A stretch of 64,000 nt of DNA, from positions 17,961-81,960 of the forward strand of contig JAJYSP010000009.1 of NCBI GenBank assembly GCA_021793515.1, given 5' to 3'. Positions 55,755 through 63,803 of the stretch are shown piece by piece. The position numbers and the translations under genes were made by a program. Position 1 is the first letter of the stretch. Each line of letters starts with the position of its first letter. The notes beneath the pieces were generated by a model, which was not told the origin of the DNA, made no database searches, and saw only the letters and a list, made by a program, of their open reading frames with translations. The DNA comes from Actinomycetes bacterium (lineage in GTDB: Bacteria > Actinomycetota > Acidimicrobiia > Acidimicrobiales > RAAP-2).

Positions 55755-56390
55755 TCAGCGAACCGGCGGACCGAAGAGTCGGTCACCGGCGTCACCCAGC
55801 CCGGGCGTGATGTAGCCCGAGTCGGTGAGCTCCTCGTCGAGGGCAGCGGCCACGATGGTCACGTCGGGGTGACGTGAGAGCACGAAGTCGACGCCGGGTC
55901 GTGCCGCGATCAGGCATAACACGGTGGCGTCCGTCGCGCCCCGAGTTCGCAGCATGGACAGCACCATGTCAAGTGATCCACCGGTGGCGAGCATCGGGTC
56001 ACAGATCACCACGTGAGCGTCGACGAGCGACTCGGGCAGACCGTCGAGGTAGACGTCGGGCAGCAACGTCGTCTCGTTACGTCGCAATCCCACCAGACAG
56101 ACCCGCGTGTGGGGCAGCACCTCTTGGACCGCGGGGCTCATGCCGAGCCCCGCTCGCAGGATCGGCACGATGACGTACTCGGTGTCCACCTTCACGGCGG
56201 GCGCGCCCGAGGCGACGGGTGTGTCAACAGTGGTCGACGTGGTCGGCGTGTCCCGGAACGCCTCATAGGCAACGAAGCGGGAAATCTCGCGCGCAAGTCG
56301 CAAGAAGTCGGCGTTAGACGTCGCGCGGTCGCGTAACTGACGGACCTTGTCGGCGACGATGGGGTGATTGACGACGAGTGGCGTGGGCAC
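55755..56390 (-). CDS. upp: Uracil phosphoribosyltransferase
   Basis: Upp joins uracil and PRPP to UMP. The 211-residue protein has the N-terminal VNHPIVADKVRQLRDRAT, the ILRAGLGM motif, LVGLRRNETTL, the PRPP loop VVICDPMLATGGSLDMVLSML and the C-terminal uracil-site DSGYITPGLGDAGDRLFG. All are textbook Upp features. It completes a salvage set with the permease and deaminase. The GTG start follows TAGTGT at six bases without a Shine-Dalgarno sequence. Confidence 0.96.
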   Translation of the reverse strand: MPTPLVVNHPIVADKVRQLRDRATSNADFLRLAREISRFVAYEAFRDTPTTSTTVDTPVASGAPAVKVDTEYVIVPILRAGLGMSPAVQEVLPHTRVCLVGLRRNETTLLPDVYLDGLPESLVDAHVVICDPMLATGGSLDMVLSMLRTRGATDATVLCLIAARPGVDFVLSRHPDVTIVAAALDEELTDSGYITPGLGDAGDRLFGPPVR

Positions 56391-56396
56391 GTCGTC

Positions 56397-56402
56397 ACAC
56401 TA
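56397..56402 (-). promoter_or_regulatory. -10 box for a leaderless upp mRNA
   Basis: TAGTGT on the minus strand, six bases before the GTG at 56390. Confidence 0.45.
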
Positions 56403-56457
56403 CGTCGCGACGTGATCGTGCGTCGCTTCCACGGTCTGAGGTGCAGGTGGCACCCGG

Positions 56458-56463
56458 TACGCT
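56458..56463 (+). promoter_or_regulatory. -10 box for a leaderless ABC-exporter mRNA
   Basis: TACGCT, six bases before the GTG at 56470. Confidence 0.45.
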
Positions 56464-56469
56464 GCATCA

Positions 56470-58305
56470 GTGACTTTGCAGGCGAACGGATCGATCGACG
56501 TCGATCGGACCGACAGTGACCCTCTCGGCGGGGTCTACTCCTCGTACCGCGGTCCACGCGCGCAGATCTCTCGTGACCACTCGCTGCCCTGGTGGCGCCG
56601 GATACTGCCCGTCATCTCGTCGCACCGGGTCACTTTCACGGTCGCGATCAGCCTCTCGTTCGTCAGCCTCGTCTTCCAGACCCTGGTGCCCAAGCTGCTG
56701 AACGGCGCGATCGACCGCTCCCTCGTCAAACACGTCGCCAGCCTGCACACCGCAGTCGTCGAAATCCTGGTCGTGGGCGTCATCGCCGGCATCACCGGCA
56801 TCGTGTCGCGCCAGTACGTCTTCAAGACCGCCTACAACGTCGAGGCCGACCTGCGCTCGCTGATCTACGAGCACCTCGCTTGGCTCTCGTTCAGCTTCTA
56901 TGACCGCGTCCAGTCGGGACAGCTGATCAGTCGGGCCAACAGCGACATCCGCAGCGTCCAGATGTACTCCACCTTCGCGCCGCTCATCGTCGTGCAGAGC
57001 TTCATCGGCGTGATCGCCTTCGGCTTCATGCTCTCGATCAACGTGGTCTTGGCGCTCGTGGCGATGATCGTGATGCCGATTCTCTACTTCGTGGGGATCA
57101 AGATGCGCCGGGTCATGTTCCCGATCTCCTGGATCACCCAGGCCCGACTCGCCGAGGTCGCGACCATCGTCGATGAGAACGTGAACGGCGTGCGCGTCGT
57201 CAAGTCCTTCGCCCAGGAGGAGGCCGAGGTCAATCGGCTCGCCGACGCGGCCGAACGAGTCGCGTGGGCCTATATCAAGGACGCCCAACTGCGCGCCATC
57301 TGGTCGCCGTGGGTCCAGAACCTGCCCCAGCTCGGACTCGCGCTCGTACTGTTCTTCGGTGGCTGGATGGTCATCGACGGGCGTCTCGGCATCGGCGCCA
57401 TCCTCGCCTTCAACGCGTACCTCCTCATGCTCCAGGCACCGTTCATGATGCTCGGCCAGCTCGTGATGATGGGCCAGCGCGCCAAGGCGAGCGCCGAGCG
57501 GATCTTCGAGATCCTCGACGAGAACCCGACCGTCACCGAACGGCCCGGGGCCTATGACCTCCTGGATGTCGCCGGACGCATCGAGTTCGACCACGTGAGC
57601 TTCGCCTACGGCGACGGGCCCGACATCCTGGCCGACTTCGACGCCGTCATCGAACCCGGCGAGACCGTGGCGATTGTCGGACGAACCGGGTCGGGCAAGT
57701 CCACCGTGGCGCGCCTGCTCACGCGGTTCTACGACGCAACCGAAGGTGTGGTCCGTATCGACGGCCACGACGTGACCGACCTCACGCTTCACTCCCTGCG
57801 CACCGCGGTCGGCGTAGTCATGGACGAGCCGTTCCTCTTTTCGATCTCGATCCGCGACAACATCGCCTACGGCCGTCCCGAGGCGACGATGGACGAAGTG
57901 ATTGCGGCGGCTCGAGCGGCGAATGCGGCCGAGTTCATCGAGCGACTCCCCCACGGCTACGACACGGTGGTGGGCGAACGGGGTTACACACTCTCGGGCG
58001 GCCAGCGCCAACGGATCGCCATCGCGCGCACGCTGCTCGTCAACCCGCCGGTGCTGATCCTCGATGACGCCACGAGCGCGATCGACGTCCACGTCGAGGC
58101 GGGGATCCACGAGGCGTTGGCGAACCTCTTGGAACAGCGCACGACGATCGTGATCGCCCACCGCATCTCCACGATCGCCCTGGCCCAGCGCGTACTCGTC
58201 CTGGACGGCGGTCGCGTCATCGCATCGGGAACCCACGAAGCCCTGCTCGCCACTGAGCCGCTCTACGCCCAAATCCTCGCCCAGGCCACGACGGACGGTG
58301 CGTGA
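56470..58305 (+). CDS. ABC exporter half-transporter A, degenerate ATP site partner
   Basis: A 611-residue half-transporter, with six membrane helices (first at about 45-75) and a C-terminal ATPase. Walker A is VGRTGSGKSTVARLL, Q-loop region VVMDEPFLF, signature TLSGGQRQRIAIA and switch His IVIAHRIST. Walker B is LILDDATSAID, with Asp in place of the catalytic Glu. In heterodimeric exporters such as TM287/288 or BmrCD one partner has exactly this change. It pairs with the next gene, which starts in its stop codon. Substrates may be drugs or lipids. No resistance or lipid context is visible. Confidence 0.9.
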   Translation: MTLQANGSIDVDRTDSDPLGGVYSSYRGPRAQISRDHSLPWWRRILPVISSHRVTFTVAISLSFVSLVFQTLVPKLLNGAIDRSLVKHVASLHTAVVEILVVGVIAGITGIVSRQYVFKTAYNVEADLRSLIYEHLAWLSFSFYDRVQSGQLISRANSDIRSVQMYSTFAPLIVVQSFIGVIAFGFMLSINVVLALVAMIVMPILYFVGIKMRRVMFPISWITQARLAEVATIVDENVNGVRVVKSFAQEEAEVNRLADAAERVAWAYIKDAQLRAIWSPWVQNLPQLGLALVLFFGGWMVIDGRLGIGAILAFNAYLLMLQAPFMMLGQLVMMGQRAKASAERIFEILDENPTVTERPGAYDLLDVAGRIEFDHVSFAYGDGPDILADFDAVIEPGETVAIVGRTGSGKSTVARLLTRFYDATEGVVRIDGHDVTDLTLHSLRTAVGVVMDEPFLFSISIRDNIAYGRPEATMDEVIAAARAANAAEFIERLPHGYDTVVGERGYTLSGGQRQRIAIARTLLVNPPVLILDDATSAIDVHVEAGIHEALANLLEQRTTIVIAHRISTIALAQRVLVLDGGRVIASGTHEALLATEPLYAQILAQATTDGA

Positions 58306-60245
58306 TGGCCTGGGGCGGCGGATTCGGCGGGTTCGGTGGCGGCGGTCACCGCAGCGCCACTGACAACGGGCTGCCCTTTGGGGGGATCCCCAGTGAGTTG
58401 ATGGGCGAGGCGACCAAGCTGCTCGCCACCGAGCCACACCACGAGCCCGCGAACCTCGCCTTCACCCAGCGCCCCTCGGCGAAGGAACGCCAACGCCTCA
58501 GCCTCGCGCGCCTCGTCGGACGCTACCCGGGCTACCTCTACGGCGGCTCATTGCTCGTCATCGCCATCAGCTTGGTCCTCCAGGCCGGCCCGAAGCTCAC
58601 CGAGTACGCGATCAACCACGGCATGGTCCCCGGCCACCATTCGCTCGGAGTCATCGCCATCTGCGGCGCGCTCTACCTCGTTTTGGCGCTCGCGAGCGTC
58701 TACCTCCAGCGCGCCCAGGTCGACGTCACCGGTCGACTGGCGTCGCGAGTCATGCACGACCTGCGCATCCGGGTCTTCACCCACCTCCAGCGACTCAGCC
58801 TGGGCTTTTTCACCGACGAGAAGGCCGGCGTCCTCATGAGCCGGATGACCAGTGACATCGAGAACCTCCAACAGCTCGTCCAGGACGGCATCAGCCAGTT
58901 CGCGATCCAGGGACTCACCATGGTGGTCATCACCGTGATCCTGTTCACGACCAACGTGACTCTCGCATCTTGGACGGTCCTGCTCGTCGTGCCGCTGCTC
59001 TTCGTCTTCTCCATCTGGTTCCACCGCGCGAGCGAACTCGGCTACCTGCGCACCCGTGACCGGATCGCGAACGTACTCGCCGACCTGTCCGAGTCGCTCT
59101 ACGGCATCCGCGTCGTGACGGCGAACAACCGCCAGCGTCGCAACATCCGCAACCACCGCCACGTCGTGGGCGCCTACCGCGACGCCAACCTCTACACGGG
59201 GCGCGTCAGCAGCATCTACGGCCCGTCCACGGTCATGATCGGCATCCTCGGTCAGGGTCTCCTGCTCGCCATCGGCGGCCGACTCGTGCTCGAGCACAAA
59301 CTCACCATTGGTGCCCTGATCGCCTTCTTCCTCTACCTCAACCGGTTCTTCTCGCCCATCCAGCTGCTCGTCCAGCAGTACAACGCACTCCAGCAGGGCC
59401 GCTCCTCGATCACGAGGTTGCGCGAACTGCTCGAGACCCACCCGAGCGTGGACGAGGACGAGGACGCGACGGACCTCGGTCTCGTCGAGGGCCGGATCAC
59501 CTTCGACCACGTGAGCTTCGGTTACGACCCCGACCGCCCGGTGCTCACCGACGTCGATTTGGAGATCGCCCCCGGGGAGTCCGTGGCCTTCGTCGGTCCG
59601 ACCGGCGCGGGCAAATCAACGATCGCGAAGCTTGCGAACCGCTTCTATGACCCGACCTCGGGTCGGGTGCTCATCGACGGCGTCGACGTGCGAGGCGTGA
59701 CGCTGCACTCGCTGCGCTCCCAGGTCGGTGTGGTGCCCCAAGAGCCCTTCCTGTTCGCGGGATCGATCCGGACCAACCTCGCTTTCGGCCGCCCCGAGGC
59801 GACCGACGAGGAGATCGAACGGGCGATCGACGTCGTGGGACTACGCGACCTGGTCGACCGGCTGCCCGACGGTATCGGCACTGAGGTCCACGAGCGCGGC
59901 CAGACGCTCTCGGCCGGCGAGCGACAGCTCCTTGCGCTCGCGCGCGCCTTCCTCGCGGGACCACGTATCCTCATCCTCGACGAGGCGACGTCCTCCCTCG
60001 ACTTGCAGAGTGAGACCATCGTTGAACGGGCGCTGGACCGGATTCTCGAAGGTCGTTCCGCGATCCTCATCGCCCACCGACTCACCACGGCCCAGCGGGC
60101 GGACCGTATCGTGGTCGTCGATCACGGCGGCGTCGTCGAGTCGGGCACGCCGAGCGAACTGCTCACCGCCGGGGGCGCCTACGCGACGATGTTCGCCGCG
60201 TGGCTCGCCTCGGGTGGCCGTGACGCCAGCCGCGGCGCCTCCTAG
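58305..60245 (+). CDS. ABC exporter half-transporter B, catalytic ATP site partner
   Basis: A 646-residue half-transporter. A Gly-rich N-terminus (WGGGFGGFGGGGHRS) precedes about six helices (first near SLLVIAISLVLQAG) and the ATPase domain: Walker A VGPTGAGKSTIAKLA, Q-loop VVPQEPFLFAG, Walker B RILILDEATSSLD with the normal Glu, and switch His LIAHRLTT. The signature is LSAGERQ instead of LSGGQ, which would make up the degenerate site with the Asp of partner A. ATG at 58305 overlaps the TGA of the first gene; GTG one codon earlier is possible. Confidence 0.9.
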   Translation: MAWGGGFGGFGGGGHRSATDNGLPFGGIPSELMGEATKLLATEPHHEPANLAFTQRPSAKERQRLSLARLVGRYPGYLYGGSLLVIAISLVLQAGPKLTEYAINHGMVPGHHSLGVIAICGALYLVLALASVYLQRAQVDVTGRLASRVMHDLRIRVFTHLQRLSLGFFTDEKAGVLMSRMTSDIENLQQLVQDGISQFAIQGLTMVVITVILFTTNVTLASWTVLLVVPLLFVFSIWFHRASELGYLRTRDRIANVLADLSESLYGIRVVTANNRQRRNIRNHRHVVGAYRDANLYTGRVSSIYGPSTVMIGILGQGLLLAIGGRLVLEHKLTIGALIAFFLYLNRFFSPIQLLVQQYNALQQGRSSITRLRELLETHPSVDEDEDATDLGLVEGRITFDHVSFGYDPDRPVLTDVDLEIAPGESVAFVGPTGAGKSTIAKLANRFYDPTSGRVLIDGVDVRGVTLHSLRSQVGVVPQEPFLFAGSIRTNLAFGRPEATDEEIERAIDVVGLRDLVDRLPDGIGTEVHERGQTLSAGERQLLALARAFLAGPRILILDEATSSLDLQSETIVERALDRILEGRSAILIAHRLTTAQRADRIVVVDHGGVVESGTPSELLTAGGAYATMFAAWLASGGRDASRGAS

Positions 60246-61291
60246 TCGACCATCGCTCGCACGGCCTCGATCAAGGACGCCGCACTCTGGCCAGGCTGGG
60301 CGAGGGGGTGGACCTGCAAATGGGTGACCCCCGCTTCGGCGAAGGCCGCCACCCGTTCGGCGATGTAGCTCGCAGGACCGCACAGCGTGGTCAGTTCGAG
60401 GAACTCGGCCGGCACCGCCGCCTCGGCCTCACGCTTCTTGCCCGCCAGGTAGAGGTCCTGGATCTCGGCCGCCTCGCGTTCGAAGCCGTAGCGGATGGCG
60501 AGCTCGTTGTAAAAGTTCTTGCCCTTGGCGCCCATCCCGCCCACGTAGAGCGCCACCATCGAGCGCTGCAGTTCGCGCAGCGCGACGATCTCCTCGCCCT
60601 CACCGATGGCGAGCAACCCGCCCGCCGTGATCATCAGCTCGCCGAGCGCCGGGTCGCGCTTGGCCCGACCCGCGGCCAGCGCACCGCCCCAGACGTCCTT
60701 CGCGCGTTCGGGGATGAACAGGATGGGGATCCACCCGTCGGCGATCTCGGCGGTGAGCGACACGTTCTTCTCGCCCAGTGACGCGATCCACACCGGTATC
60801 GCCGGTCGCACCGGGTGGGCGATGATCTTGAGCGGCTTGCCGAGTCCCGTCCCCTGCTCTGGCGGCAGGGGCAAGGTGAAGTGCTTGCCGTGATGTTCGA
60901 GGGGCGCCTCGCGGCGCCACACGTCACGACAGATCGCCACGATCTCGCGGGTACGCCCGAGCGGGTCGACGTAGGGCACACCGTGGAAGCCCTCAATGAC
61001 CTGAGGGCCCGAGGCGCCGAGACCGAGGTGGAACCGCCCGTCTGAGAGCGCGTCGACGCCCGCCGCCGTCATCGCGATCAGGGTCGGCGTGCGCGTGTAG
61101 ATCGGCAAGATCGCCGCGCCGATCTCGACCCGTTCGGTGAGTGCCGCGAGGTAGCCCATCAGCGACGGGCTGTCGAACCCGTAGGCCTCGGCCACCCAGA
61201 CGAGGTCGAGGCCCGCCCGCTCCATCTCGGCCACGTCCGCGGCCGCCTGCTTGAACCCGCCCGCGTAACTGAGCGTCGTAGAGATCTTCAC
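60242..61291 (-). CDS. LLM-class F420-dependent oxidoreductase
   Basis: A 349-residue luciferase-like TIM-barrel protein. It has MERAGLDLVWVAEAYGFDSPSLMGYLAALTERVEIGAAILPIYTRTP, DALSDGRFHLGLGASGPQVIEGFHGVPY, and AIPVWIASLGEKNVSLTAEIADGWIPI. These are features of the F420-using group common in actinobacteria rather than FMN-only bacterial luciferases. The GTG start has AAGGGACAGG upstream. It converges with the ABC exporter with a four-base overlap. The substrate is unknown, and F420 use is an inference from the family. Confidence 0.87.
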   Translation of the reverse strand: MKISTTLSYAGGFKQAAADVAEMERAGLDLVWVAEAYGFDSPSLMGYLAALTERVEIGAAILPIYTRTPTLIAMTAAGVDALSDGRFHLGLGASGPQVIEGFHGVPYVDPLGRTREIVAICRDVWRREAPLEHHGKHFTLPLPPEQGTGLGKPLKIIAHPVRPAIPVWIASLGEKNVSLTAEIADGWIPILFIPERAKDVWGGALAAGRAKRDPALGELMITAGGLLAIGEGEEIVALRELQRSMVALYVGGMGAKGKNFYNELAIRYGFEREAAEIQDLYLAGKKREAEAAVPAEFLELTTLCGPASYIAERVAAFAEAGVTHLQVHPLAQPGQSAASLIEAVRAMVD

Positions 61292-61411
61292 GCCTGTCCC
61301 TTCACCCGAATTGTCAGCGTACCGGACCGTGACGCACTCGTCCGGGTTGCGTGTCCTACGCTGGTAGTGAGGGCGCCAAGGCTCTCACCGAGAGCAAAGG
61401 CTGGTGACAAC

Positions 61412-62686
61412 GTGGTCACACGTCCCAATGAAGCACCCCCGCACGAATTCAATCCGTGGTTGCGCGTGGTATCGCTGATCGAGGAGGCCGGGCATCTGCT
61501 CGGGCTGCACGATGACATGATCACAAGGATCGTCACACCCGAACGGATACTCGAGGTCGCCGTACCCGTGCGAATGGACGGCGGTGACGTGCGGATGTTC
61601 ACGGGCTGGCGCATCCAACACGACACCTCACGGGGCCCGGGCAAGGGCGGCATCCGCTTCCACCCGAGCGTGAACGCCGATGAGATCGCCGCACTGAGTG
61701 CGGACATGTCGATCAAGTGCGCAGTGGTCAACATCCCCTACGGCGGAGCCAAGGGCGGCGTGCGCGTCGACCCGGCGACGCTCTCGCGCGGCGAGCTCGA
61801 GCGGCTCACCCGCCGCTACGCCTTCTCGATCGCGCCGATGATCGGACCCGACCGCGACATCCCAGCCCCCGACATCAACACCGACTTCCAGGTGATGAGT
61901 TGGATCATGGACACGGTCTCGATGCTGCGCGGCCACAACACGCCCGGCGTCGTCACCGGCAAGCCACTCTCGATCGGCGGCAGCCTCGGCCACGCCGGGG
62001 CCACGTCACTCGGCGTAACCATCGTCACGACGGCGTTGCTCCAGCGCATGGGCCGCATGGCCAACGAACAGCGCGTCGTCATCCAGGGCTACGGCAAAGT
62101 CGGTGCCCCGCTGGTCAAGTTGCTGAGCGACCGCGGCATGAAGGTCGTCGGCATCGCTGACGTGCGCGGCGCGATCCACGTACCCGACGGGATCAACCCC
62201 TCGACCCTGGCGGCACACTTCGCCGAGGCCGGCACGGTAGTCGGCTACCCCGGCAGTGAGACGATCCCCGCCGAGGACCTGTTCACGCTGCCCAGTGACA
62301 TCGCGATCCCCGCGGCACTCGGCGGTGTCATCACCGAGCAGGTCGCCGAGACGATGAGCGCTTCAATCATGGTCGAGGCCGCCAACGGTCCCACGACCGG
62401 CGAGGGCGCGGCGATCCTCGCCAGCCGCAACGTCCCGGTTATCCCCGACGTCCTCGCGAACGCCGGTGGCGTCGTGGCCTCCTACTTCGAGTGGGCCCAG
62501 GATCTCCAGGGGTTCATGTGGGAGCCGGAACTCTTCCAGCAGCGCCTCGAGAAGACCATGAGCGACGCCTTCAACCACATCTGGAAGCGCCACCAAGAAC
62601 TGAACGTGACCCTGCGCGAGACGGCGATCGCCGTCGGAGTAGAGCGCATCGCCGAGGCGACAGAGGTCCGGGGCCTGTTCCCCTGA
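61412..62686 (+). CDS. Glutamate dehydrogenase
   Basis: A 424-residue Glu/Leu/Phe/Val dehydrogenase. It has GWRIQHDTSRGPGKGGIRFHPSV, the catalytic Lys region MSIKCAVVNIPYGGAKGGV, PAPDINTDFQVMSWIMD and the Rossmann part VVIQGYGKVGAPLVKLL. The C-terminal VIPDVLANAGGVVASYFEWAQDLQGFMW is typical of the ~420-residue GDH form. It interconverts glutamate and 2-oxoglutarate plus ammonia. GTG at 61412 follows GGTGA closely. An in-frame GTG at 61367 would add 15 atypical residues. A strong intrinsic terminator follows the gene. Confidence 0.93.
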   Translation: MVTRPNEAPPHEFNPWLRVVSLIEEAGHLLGLHDDMITRIVTPERILEVAVPVRMDGGDVRMFTGWRIQHDTSRGPGKGGIRFHPSVNADEIAALSADMSIKCAVVNIPYGGAKGGVRVDPATLSRGELERLTRRYAFSIAPMIGPDRDIPAPDINTDFQVMSWIMDTVSMLRGHNTPGVVTGKPLSIGGSLGHAGATSLGVTIVTTALLQRMGRMANEQRVVIQGYGKVGAPLVKLLSDRGMKVVGIADVRGAIHVPDGINPSTLAAHFAEAGTVVGYPGSETIPAEDLFTLPSDIAIPAALGGVITEQVAETMSASIMVEAANGPTTGEGAAILASRNVPVIPDVLANAGGVVASYFEWAQDLQGFMWEPELFQQRLEKTMSDAFNHIWKRHQELNVTLRETAIAVGVERIAEATEVRGLFP

Positions 62687-62748
62687 TCGACGAGCCTCGT
62701 TGGTAAAGGGCCAACGAACGAGTCAATTCCTGTTTGAAGACCATCAAC

Positions 62749-62783
62749 GAGCCCGGGACGCCGATATCCGGCGTCCCGGGCTC
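62749..62783 (+). terminator. Intrinsic terminator after the glutamate dehydrogenase gene
   Basis: GAGCCCGGGACGCCG and CGGCGTCCCGGGCTC (15 bp) with a five-base loop run into TCTTTTA. A smaller hairpin, CGTTGG/CCAACG, precedes it at 62698-62716. The remaining 127 bases up to 62910 hold only an imperfectly placed inverted repeat, TGGTCA-CC-TGACCA at 62817-62830. I see no gene there. Confidence 0.88.
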
Positions 62784-62910
62784 TCTTTTACTGGCTCTTC
62801 AGGTTTCAGCGAGGTCTGGTCACCTGACCACGTCCGTGCTCGCGACTGTTGCCCGCCGGGGATCGACCCAATTAGGGAACCTTCGCCCGAAGTCGTAAAT
62901 GTCGCTGGTT

Positions 62911-63426
62911 TCAGCTGTCGGGCGTGACCGCATCCAATCGGCCCAGAACCTCTGACGTGTTCACGCCGAGAGCACCCAGCAGCACCGCCGCAGGATCGGG
63001 TGGTTGGAGAGCGAGGATCTGGGCCAGCACCTCGGGGCCGGTGACCTGGAACTTCCGATGACCCTTGGGCTTGTACGCTTCCTCCAGCACTTTCTTTGCC
63101 GCGGGCGTCATGCGTAAGCGATCTTTTTTTGCGACGTCTCTGATCCTCGGCTTCTTGGGCACGGTGTGCATCGGCAGTGCGGGAGCATCGACGCCGGACC
63201 CCAGGCCCAGGGCGCCCAGGGCTTCGCGATCGAGCGACTCAAGAGCCTCGCGAGCTTGTTGCAGGTTGACGCCCAGCACAGCTTCGATCGAGGGATCTTC
63301 AAACAAGGCAAGCAAAATCTGGTCGGTGCCAGTTCGTCGATCACCTCGGCGGCGAGCCTCCTCGCTGGCCTGCAGATAGATTGCCCAGGCGTGAAGCGTC
63401 TCTGGCGCAACGGGCTCGGTGGTCAT
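62911..63426 (-). CDS. Stand-alone Clp N-terminal (Clp repeat) domain protein
   Basis: A 171-residue protein made of the two Clp-N repeats and no AAA+ ATPase. The first is HAWAIYLQASEEARRRGDRRTGTDQILLALFEDPSIEAVLGVNLQQAREAL. After a Pro/Lys-rich link (HTVPKKPRIRDVAKKDRLRM) comes the second, TPAAKKVLEEAYKPKGHRKFQVTGPEVLAQILALQPPDPAAVLLGALGV. Clp-N domains in ClpC and ClpA bind adaptors and substrates, so a free domain could compete for adaptors or dock on ClpC. Its ATG overlaps the stop of an HTH gene (ATGA), making a two-gene operon. Confidence 0.85.
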   Translation of the reverse strand: MTTEPVAPETLHAWAIYLQASEEARRRGDRRTGTDQILLALFEDPSIEAVLGVNLQQAREALESLDREALGALGLGSGVDAPALPMHTVPKKPRIRDVAKKDRLRMTPAAKKVLEEAYKPKGHRKFQVTGPEVLAQILALQPPDPAAVLLGALGVNTSEVLGRLDAVTPDS

Positions 63427-63635
63427 GATGACTCCTTGTTGTATTTGGTGTGCACGGATTGCCGCGTGACACCCAAGGCGTCTCCGATCTGCTGCCACGA
63501 CCAGCCCTTTTCCCGGGCCAACGCGACGTGGTTCGCTTCGACCCTCTCAGCCAGCCGATGGAGCGCCAACGAGGCGCGAAGCCCAATTGCCGGGTCATCC
63601 GACGAGAGATTCACGCTGAAGTTCTCGGTGTCCAC
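63423..63635 (-). CDS. Small helix-turn-helix DNA-binding protein
   Basis: A 70-residue protein. An N-terminal helical region LRASLALHRLAERVEANHVALARE is followed by an HTH at residues 45-65 (GWSWQQIGDALGVTRQSVHTKY). The GTG at 63635 lies seven bases after a consensus -10 and has no Shine-Dalgarno sequence, so the mRNA is probably leaderless. Two 18-base operators of identical pattern overlap its own -10 and -35. It is therefore most likely an autorepressor of this HTH/Clp-N operon. Confidence 0.83.
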   Translation of the reverse strand: MDTENFSVNLSSDDPAIGLRASLALHRLAERVEANHVALAREKGWSWQQIGDALGVTRQSVHTKYNKESS

Positions 63636-63638
63636 GCC

Positions 63639-63683
63639 TGTCAGTATAGACTGACACTACCAATGTGTCAACCTAAACTGACA
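63639..63683 (-). promoter_or_regulatory. Consensus promoter with twin TGTCA-N8-TGACA operators
   Basis: On the minus strand TTGACA (63671 to 63666), 17 bases, TATACT (63648 to 63643). Operator 1, TGTCAGTATAGACTGACA (63639-63656), covers the -10. Operator 2, TGTCAACCTAAACTGACA (63666-63683), covers the -35. Both have TGTCA-N8-TGACA, with centres 27 bases apart. Binding would shut this strong promoter. The next 120 bases to 63803 show nothing else. Confidence 0.88.
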
Positions 63684-63803
63684 CAACCCATCGCCATACC
63701 GGAGTGCCCCAGATGGCCGGATCAGTGAGGCACATTCCGGTCCAGCTTCTATCGAGAGCTAACTTTCGCAAGCGGCTCACCCACTGAAGTCCGAAGTGCC
63801 CGA

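Noticed and set aside
56467..58437. A 656-codon open frame on the minus strand
   Set aside because: It mirrors the first ABC exporter gene. The predicted protein is full of DxxD/HDDxR runs typical of antisense high-GC frames and has no recognisable domain.
62700..62927. A 75-codon plus-strand frame after the glutamate dehydrogenase
   Set aside because: It reads through the intrinsic terminator hairpin and shows no protein-like features or start signal.
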